Assembly: GCA_016700075.1 (NCBI GenBank)
Contig: CP065000.1
Coordinates: 1,116,001 to 1,180,000, forward strand
DNA: 64,000 nucleotides
Direction: 5' to 3'
Origin: Acidobacteriota bacterium
GTDB taxonomy: Bacteria; Acidobacteriota; Blastocatellia; Pyrinomonadales; Pyrinomonadaceae
Below, piece by piece: positions 58,532 to 64,000 of this stretch. Within the stretch, counting starts at the first letter, position 1, and every line of letters starts with the position of its first letter. The notes beneath the pieces are model-generated. The model saw nothing but the letters and a program-made list of their open reading frames with translations. It had not been told where the DNA came from and did no database searches. The position numbers and the translations under genes were made by a program.

Positions 58532-58931
58532 ACGGCTGAACCTCGGGCAACAGGTCAGTCGGCTAACTGGCGAGCACCAAAACTTCGGCTGCAGAAAATC
58601 GAAGAAACACCGTAACCGGTTCATTTGCGAAGGAAGGGTCCGGCCGACGCCATTGTCGGAGGAATACCGGGTGCAGGTGATTCTAGAACAGGGACAGCAT
58701 CCCGAGATTCGAGTGCTGGAGCCACAACTCACGCTGGCGCCGGGCGCGAAGCGATTGCCGCATATCTATCCCGGCAAATCGCTCTGCCTATACACGCGAA
58801 GCAAGCAGGAATGGGATTCGAGTAAATACGTTGCTGATACGGTCATACCGTGGATCTCATCATATCTGTTTTATTACGAGCTTTGGCTTGCTACGGGAAA
58901 ATGGTTCGGCGACGGGACCGAGCCAGAATAG
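58512..58931 (+). CDS. Stand-alone E2-like protein of a type II-short CBASS
   Basis: A 139-residue protein. The C-terminal two thirds show the pattern I associate with prokaryotic E2-like proteins of CBASS operons: YRVQVILEQ, a PEIRVLEPQL strand, LPHIYPGKSLCLY with H84 and candidate catalytic C92, then a Trp-rich end with VIPWISSYLFYYELWLATGK and WFGDG. E2 enzymes carry a thioester-linked cargo on the Cys. No E1, JAB protease or ubiquitin-like gene is nearby, as in the type II-short class. Family assignment is by motif, not search. The gene overlaps the CD-NTase by 20 bp and is followed by the phospholipase gene after 3 bp. Confidence 0.78.
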   Translation: MERSKTRRLNLGQQVSRLTGEHQNFGCRKSKKHRNRFICEGRVRPTPLSEEYRVQVILEQGQHPEIRVLEPQLTLAPGAKRLPHIYPGKSLCLYTRSKQEWDSSKYVADTVIPWISSYLFYYELWLATGKWFGDGTEPE

Positions 58932-58934
58932 AAA

Positions 58935-59873
58935 ATGCGACGAGTCTTGAGCATCGATGGCGGTGGGCTGAAGGGGGTTTACCCTGCGACTCTGCTTGCG
59001 AGCTTCGAGGCCAGTCTACCCGAACCGCTCTATAAGTATTTCGACCTCGTGGTTGGTACGTCAACGGGTGGGATAATCGCTCTAGCTATCAGTCTTGGCA
59101 TTCCTGCCTCAAAGATAGTGGCCTTTTACGAGGAGTACGGACCTCAGATCTTTTCCGGCTCAGCTCTTCTGGCGAAGATCAGACACGCACGTAGGATCAA
59201 GTGGAACTCGGAGCCGCTAGAGCGAGCACTGACTGAAACCTTCGGCACGAAACGCATTGACGATTGTCTTACGCGGACGGTTGTCGTATCTATGAAGACC
59301 GAGGGCGATGTCCACCTTTATAAGACCTGCCACCGCGCGGATTTCACTCGCGACTATCATCGGAGCGTAGTTGAGGCGGCATTGGCGACTTCGGCTGCGG
59401 CCACATACTTTCCTACACTCTCAACGCTCAGTGGCGAATACCTGACTGATGGCGGCCTTTGGGCGAACAACCCTGTCCTAGTTGCTGCGATCGAAGCCGT
59501 CGGACTATTGAACTGGCCTAAAAAGGAAGTCAATATACTCAGTCTTGGATGCACCGAAAAAAGCGGTAAGGATATTCGATCGGCGAGGAGTGGATTACGG
59601 TTTCTTTTCGGACACTCGGTGGATGCGTTCATGTCAATGCAGAGTAAGTCCGCCCTCTCTGGGACGTACACTTTGCTCGGACACGAGAACGTATTCCGCG
59701 TTAACGACCCAGGCAATTTCGCACTTGATGATCCACGGCAAGTTCCGGCGTTGAAGGAGCTTGCTCTTATACGTTTTGATATGGAGCGAGCCTGTTTGAT
59801 GAAGGCGTTCTTCTCGGAGCCGGTCAATGAGCGATTCGTGCCATTCAAAAGGGCTGAACCATTGAGCGAATGA
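58935..59873 (+). CDS. capV: Patatin-like phospholipase effector (CapV type)
   Basis: A 312-residue patatin-family lipase. The oxyanion motif is GGGLKG at 9-14, the nucleophile S43 lies in VGTSTGG and the catalytic Asp is D172 in TDGGLW, so the Ser-Asp dyad is complete. CapV phospholipases are activated by the cyclic nucleotide of their CD-NTase and degrade the inner membrane, killing the infected cell. There is no signal peptide, consistent with a cytoplasmic effector. It ends with an ATGA overlap with hsdR. The effector gene here is last in the CBASS block, downstream of the synthase. Confidence 0.92.
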   Translation: MRRVLSIDGGGLKGVYPATLLASFEASLPEPLYKYFDLVVGTSTGGIIALAISLGIPASKIVAFYEEYGPQIFSGSALLAKIRHARRIKWNSEPLERALTETFGTKRIDDCLTRTVVVSMKTEGDVHLYKTCHRADFTRDYHRSVVEAALATSAAATYFPTLSTLSGEYLTDGGLWANNPVLVAAIEAVGLLNWPKKEVNILSLGCTEKSGKDIRSARSGLRFLFGHSVDAFMSMQSKSALSGTYTLLGHENVFRVNDPGNFALDDPRQVPALKELALIRFDMERACLMKAFFSEPVNERFVPFKRAEPLSE

Positions 59874-62800
59874 AACCAATCACCGAAAACCAGATCGAAG
59901 AATACGCTCTTACAGAGCTTCAGGCTCTGGGCTATTCGTATGTTCACGGTGCGGTGATCAGTCCCGGTGGCGAGAGACAGGAACGGGAGTCATTTGAGCA
60001 GGTCGTTCTTATTGATCGACTTCGGAACGCAGTCGCCAGGATCAATCCCCACATTCCATCCGAAGCAAGGGAACAAGCGATACAGAAGGCGGTGAAGCTA
60101 TATTCGCCCGACATGAAGGCTGCGAACGAAGAGTTTCATTCGTTCCTAATCGAAAAGGTAAAAGTGCCTTATACCGAGGACGGCTTTGAACGGAGTCACG
60201 AGGTAGCGTTGATCGATTTTGAGAATATCGACAACAACGAGTTTTTGGCCGTCAATCAATTCACGATCACCGAGAACAATCAAACCAAGCGGCCCGATAT
60301 TCTGCTTTTCGTAAATGGCATCCCGCTGGTCGTCATAGAGCTTAAGAACGCAACCGACGAGAACGCTACGATCCAAGGAGCGTTCAATCAGATCGAGACC
60401 TACAAGGCAACGATCCCGTCGCTATTCAACTACAACGCCTTTTCCCTGATCTCGGATGGATTCGACGCTAAGGCAGGAACGATCTCAGCAGGACTCTCCC
60501 GTTTTATGGCGTGGAAGTCCGCCGACGGCGAAAAGGACGCTTCGAAATTCACGCCGCAGCTCGACACACTGATTAAGGGAATGCTTTGCCGCGATATTCT
60601 GCTCGATCTAGTTAGGAACTTCATTGTGTTCGAACGCTCTACCGTTAATGACAAGAAGACCGGCCAAACACAGGTTATCTCGATCAAGAAACTGGCCGCA
60701 TATCACCAATACTATGCGGTCAATAAGGCCGTGAAATCGACCCTGGCCGCAGCCGCCGAGAACGGCGACCGAAAGGGCGGTGTTGTCTGGCACACGCAAG
60801 GAAGCGGCAAGTCTTTGTCGATGGTTTTCTATACCGGCAAACTTGTTGCCAGTTTGGATAACCCAACCGTCGTTGTGATCACCGACCGAAACGACCTTGA
60901 CGAACAGCTATTCGGAACGTTCGCCGCCTCGAAAGCACTATTGCGTCAGGAACCCGTTCAGGCGACCAGCCGCGAACACCTGAAGGAACTTTTGAAAGTT
61001 GCGAGTGGCGGGATCGTGTTCACCACTATTCAGAAATTCCTGCCGACTGACGGCGGCTCGGTTTATGACCTACTATCCGACAGAAATAACGTTGTCGTGA
61101 TTGCCGACGAAGCCCACCGGACGCAGTACGGCTTTGAGGCCGAAGTTCGAGACATCGTGGACAAGGAATCGAAGGAGGTTGTCGGCCAGCGGATCGCATA
61201 CGGCTTTGCCAAATATATGCGCGATGCACTCCCAAACGCGACTTATATCGGCTTCACCGGAACGCCGATTGAGAGCGACGACGTTAACACGCCTCAGGTA
61301 TTCGGCAGCTACATCGACCGGTACGACATCATGGACGCGGTTAATGATGGTGCGACGGTGAAGATCTACTACGAAAGCCGTCTGGCGAAGGTGAATCTGA
61401 CCGACGAAGGCCGTGAACTTATCAAGCAGTTCGATGGGGAACTTGAAGAGACCGACGAACTCACCGAAAAGCAGAAAGCGAAAGCGAAATGGACAAAGGT
61501 TGAGGCGATTGTAGGAAACCCGAAACGCATTAAGAATCTCGCGAACGACATTGTCACGCACTTTGAGAAGCGACAGGAAGTCTTTGAGGGCAAGGCAATG
61601 ATCGTTGCCATGAGTCGCCGCATTGCCGTTGACCTTTACGAGCAGATCATTACGTTGCGTCCCGATTGGCACGACGCGGACAAGGCAAAAGGAGCTATCA
61701 AGGTCGTGATGACCGCATCAAGTGCGGACGGTCCTGCGATGGCCGCTCATCACACGTCCAAACAGGAACGCCGCGAGCTTGCGGACAGATTCAAGGATGA
61801 GAACGACCCGCTCAGACTCGTGATCGTCCGTGATATGTGGCTCACAGGCTTCGACGCTCCGTGTCTGCACACCCTCTATGTCGATAAGCCGATGCGAGGG
61901 CATACCCTCATGCAGGCAATCGCCCGCGTCAATCGCGTATTCAAGGACAAGCCGGGCGGTTTAGTGGTTGACTATCTCGGACTTGCGACGGACTTGAAGA
62001 AGGCTCTCTCTTTCTACGGGGCAGCCGGTGGCAAGGGCGACCCGACCATAGATATCGAAAAGGCAGTTTCTGCAATGCAGGAAAAGCTCGAAGTCGTCCG
62101 GCAGATGTTCGATGAGACGAGCAAGTCTCACGACGACATTCTCACCGAGGACTCGGCCGCATACGGCGAAGATGGATTCGACTACGCCCGTTTCTTTACC
62201 GCGGATCCTCGTCAAAAACTAGAGATCATCTTGCAAGCCGAAGAACATATTCTCGGACTGGACGAAGGCCGCGATAGGTTTGTCCGCGAGGTTTCGTTAC
62301 TTGCTCAAGCTTTCGCCCTCACCAATCCGCACCCAGCCGCTGTCGCGATTGCCGAAGAAGTCGCTTTCTTCCAAGCCGTCAAAGTCCGTATGGTTAAGCT
62401 AGGCGGAACTGGCGGAGGCGGCAGCACGGACGATTACGAAACGACTATTCGTCGCATCATCGACCAATCGCTAAGTTCCGATAAGGTCGTGGATATCTTC
62501 GATGCGGCAGGAATACAGAAGCCGGAGATTTCGATCCTCTCAGATGAATTCCTTTTTGAAGTCAAAGGAATGAAGCACAAGAACCTAGCCCTTGAGCTTC
62601 TCAAAAAGATCCTCAACGATGAGATAAGCACTCGAATGAGGAAGAACCTTGTAAAGAGCAAGGAGCTGCTCAAGATGCTCGAAGATGCGGTTAAGAAATA
62701 TCAGAATAACCTTCTTTCAACCGCCGAGATTATCGAGGAACTTATAAAGCTCGCTAAAGAGGTTAAAGAATCCGACCTGCAAGGCGAAAAGCTTGGACTG

Positions 62801-63085
62801 ACAGAAGACGAGGTAGCCTTTTATAACGCTCTTGAGGTTAATGATTCCGCCGTTCAAGTCTTGGGCGACGAGATCCTACGTGATATAGCCCGCGAAATTG
62901 CCGACAAGGTGCGAAATAATACGACCATTGACTGGCCTATTAGGGAAGCCTCGCGTGCCAAGCTTATGGTTTTGGTTCGTCGTACCCTGACAAAACATGG
63001 ATATCCGCCGGATAAACAGCAAGAGGCGATTGAAACAGTGTTGAAACAGGCAGAGTTGTTGGCTGACCAATTTGCTGTTTCATGA
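59870..63085 (+). CDS. hsdR: Type I restriction-modification system, restriction subunit
   Basis: A 1071-residue endonuclease/translocase. The N-terminal PD-(D/E)xK nuclease has D143 in RPDILLF and E157/K159 in VVIELKN. The SF2 translocase has Walker A HTQGSGKS near residue 308, Walker B/DEAH ADEAHR near 412, a TGTPI motif and IVRDMWLTGFDAP and MQAIARVNRVF in the second RecA fold. A helical C-terminal domain for binding HsdM/S follows. It starts within the capV stop codon (ATGA). The domains are complete, so it should be active. Separation from hsdM/hsdS by the CBASS genes is unusual but the operon is continuous. Confidence 0.95.
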   Translation: MKPITENQIEEYALTELQALGYSYVHGAVISPGGERQERESFEQVVLIDRLRNAVARINPHIPSEAREQAIQKAVKLYSPDMKAANEEFHSFLIEKVKVPYTEDGFERSHEVALIDFENIDNNEFLAVNQFTITENNQTKRPDILLFVNGIPLVVIELKNATDENATIQGAFNQIETYKATIPSLFNYNAFSLISDGFDAKAGTISAGLSRFMAWKSADGEKDASKFTPQLDTLIKGMLCRDILLDLVRNFIVFERSTVNDKKTGQTQVISIKKLAAYHQYYAVNKAVKSTLAAAAENGDRKGGVVWHTQGSGKSLSMVFYTGKLVASLDNPTVVVITDRNDLDEQLFGTFAASKALLRQEPVQATSREHLKELLKVASGGIVFTTIQKFLPTDGGSVYDLLSDRNNVVVIADEAHRTQYGFEAEVRDIVDKESKEVVGQRIAYGFAKYMRDALPNATYIGFTGTPIESDDVNTPQVFGSYIDRYDIMDAVNDGATVKIYYESRLAKVNLTDEGRELIKQFDGELEETDELTEKQKAKAKWTKVEAIVGNPKRIKNLANDIVTHFEKRQEVFEGKAMIVAMSRRIAVDLYEQIITLRPDWHDADKAKGAIKVVMTASSADGPAMAAHHTSKQERRELADRFKDENDPLRLVIVRDMWLTGFDAPCLHTLYVDKPMRGHTLMQAIARVNRVFKDKPGGLVVDYLGLATDLKKALSFYGAAGGKGDPTIDIEKAVSAMQEKLEVVRQMFDETSKSHDDILTEDSAAYGEDGFDYARFFTADPRQKLEIILQAEEHILGLDEGRDRFVREVSLLAQAFALTNPHPAAVAIAEEVAFFQAVKVRMVKLGGTGGGGSTDDYETTIRRIIDQSLSSDKVVDIFDAAGIQKPEISILSDEFLFEVKGMKHKNLALELLKKILNDEISTRMRKNLVKSKELLKMLEDAVKKYQNNLLSTAEIIEELIKLAKEVKESDLQGEKLGLTEDEVAFYNALEVNDSAVQVLGDEILRDIAREIADKVRNNTTIDWPIREASRAKLMVLVRRTLTKHGYPPDKQQEAIETVLKQAELLADQFAVS

Positions 63086-63478
63086 TTGTCTCTCGTATTA
63101 GGATGCTCCCGGTAGCAGTCAAAGATAAATGGAGTAATTGGCTGAATAAACTAGTTCTGATGCTAGAAAGGCCGCGGCAATTTTACTACAAGACGTTACG
63201 CATCCCTACGTGCAGTAATCGTTGGCGAATGAGTAAAATCAGCAGCCAGGGTCTCACCTCCCTTTACAAGAATTGATCGAAAGAATACGGCATTTTCGAT
63301 CTGACCGGTTTTCGCCAAATAGGATGCCGGATTAGCTTCTTTGTGCAAGAGTTGGGCCATACCGACGTTCAATCGATATGCGGTCGCACCTGACATTTCG
63401 TGAAAGCAAGTCCTTCAAAACTGGTGTTATAGTACTTATAATCAAGGTATTTTCTACAACTCAGCCGAAGGTGGTTAA
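63086..63478. other. Region after the defence operon without a clear gene
   Basis: About 390 bp. A 64-codon frame begins in the hsdR stop (ATGA at 63082) and a 66-codon - strand frame covers 63196-63396. Neither has a recognisable motif or a good ribosome-binding site. The - strand frame (segments YRLNVGMAQLLHKEAN and GQIENAVFFRSILVKGGET) looks protein-like and may be a gene remnant. No terminator hairpin was found. The stretch before 63470 is AT-rich and probably holds the promoter of the next gene. Confidence 0.4.
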
Positions 63479-64000
63479 ATGACTTTATTCACTCAAAGAA
63501 CGTTTCGGTATCTTCTTTTGGTTTCGGTCATTGGCTTTGGGGCCTTCGAATTGGTTTCACAAGAGCCTCCAACTTCGGAAGGGGGTAGATCGACCAATCT
63601 AATTGCGTCGGAGGAAGCCTATAAGGAGGCTCTCAGACTTATCGAGCAGAACTCTTATGAATCATTACGAGAGGCAAAAGAATTGCTTCGTGCTGCTGCA
63701 AGAGACTTTGAGATACAAGGCGCGAAATCCAGCGCGGGCAATAGTTGGTTGTTTGCAGGAGTTGCGGCCTCCCGGCTCGGTGATTGGAGCCTTGCCAAAG
63801 ATGCGTTTTTACGGGCCCGTGACATTTTTGCCAATATAAACGATCGTGTAGGAATGGCGGTGGCACTCAACAACGTTGGGCTCGTGCACGCACGAAATAG
63901 GGAGATCGAGGAAGCGGCGACCTACTATAAACTTGCAATCGAATCAGCCCGGGCCGCAAGAAGCCAAAGTATTGAGGCCCAGGCGGTCGAGAACATGGGA
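63479..64000 (+). CDS. TPR-repeat protein, N-terminal part (cut by window edge)
   Basis: The frame starts at the ATG at 63479, preceded by AAGGTGG, and runs off the end after 174 codons. An N-terminal hydrophobic segment (YLLLVSVIGFGAFELVS) is a signal peptide or anchor. From about residue 45 there are TPR-like helices (SEEAYKEALRLIEQN, WLFAGVAASRLGDWSLAKDA, AVALNNVGLVHARNREIEEA). In Acidobacteriota such proteins often continue into CHAT peptidase domains or long TPR arrays, but that part is outside the window. Function unknown. Confidence 0.75.
   Translation, partial: MTLFTQRTFRYLLLVSVIGFGAFELVSQEPPTSEGGRSTNLIASEEAYKEALRLIEQNSYESLREAKELLRAAARDFEIQGAKSSAGNSWLFAGVAASRLGDWSLAKDAFLRARDIFANINDRVGMAVALNNVGLVHARNREIEEAATYYKLAIESARAARSQSIEAQAVENMG

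Noticed and set aside
63082..63276. A 64-codon gene coupled to hsdR by ATGA
   Set aside because: The overlap is attractive, but the product has no recognisable features and a low-quality composition, and there is no ribosome-binding site apart from the coupling.

Overview
The window looks like a chromosomal stretch from an Acidobacteriota bacterium, perhaps class Blastocatellia. This is an inference from gene content: a very large Oar-type TonB-dependent receptor with an N-terminal carboxypeptidase-regulatory domain, a DUF1800/DUF1501 pair, DUF4097-like proteins behind an ECF sigma factor, a complete kynurenine meta-cleavage pathway, moderate GC and several families of short interspersed repeats. 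Genes are tightly packed. There is one tRNA gene, no rRNA, no CRISPR array and no recognisable transposase.

Layout. 1-5.2 kb: translation and housekeeping genes on the + strand (ribosomal protein L31, DUF1385 membrane protein, release factor 1, a histidine phosphatase, an exported TPR protein). 5.2-10.5 kb: the Oar-like receptor and a thioredoxin-reductase-like flavoprotein without the redox CxxC, both on the - strand. 10.8-14.8 kb: a signalling pair, a TPR/zinc-ribbon/receiver protein and a CheA-like hybrid kinase without a CheW domain. 14.8-17.5 kb: SDR oxidoreductase, gatB and a small exported protein. 17.6-22.9 kb: a vitamin B12 uptake locus (btuF, btuC, btuD, btuB-like receptor) with one cobalamin riboswitch and terminator ahead of btuF and a second riboswitch ahead of the receptor gene.

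22.9-37.7 kb (- strand): a tryptophan/kynurenine catabolic cluster encoding kynurenine formamidase, kynurenine 3-monooxygenase, kynureninase, 3-hydroxyanthranilate dioxygenase, ACMS decarboxylase, aminomuconate-semialdehyde dehydrogenase and a RidA-type aminomuconate deaminase. A molybdenum formate dehydrogenase sits between the monooxygenase and kynureninase genes and could oxidise the formate that the formamidase releases. An exported peptidase T, a zinc alcohol dehydrogenase, DUF1697, a beta-propeller protein and dCTP deaminase are interspersed. 37.8-54 kb: DUF4097-like proteins with an anti-sigma/ECF sigma pair, gyrA, a double PilZ protein, an acyltransferase, a Ser/Thr kinase, an HhH-GPD glycosylase, DUF1800 and DUF1501, pgsA and an exported protein.

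54.1-63.1 kb: tRNA-Thr(UGT) followed by a six-gene defence operon, hsdM-hsdS-[CD-NTase - stand-alone E2-like protein - patatin phospholipase]-hsdR. This is a complete type I restriction-modification system with what appears to be a type II-short CBASS anti-phage module nested between hsdS and hsdR, with gene junctions of -20 to +3 bp throughout. It is the most striking system in the window.

A second theme is short palindromic repeats that have entered coding sequences in frame. Three repeat families hit four genes (kynB, kynU, the aminomuconate-semialdehyde dehydrogenase gene and hsdM) and add about 8-20 residue peptides at apparent surface loops. All motif assignments were made by eye from the translated sequence; no database search was run.
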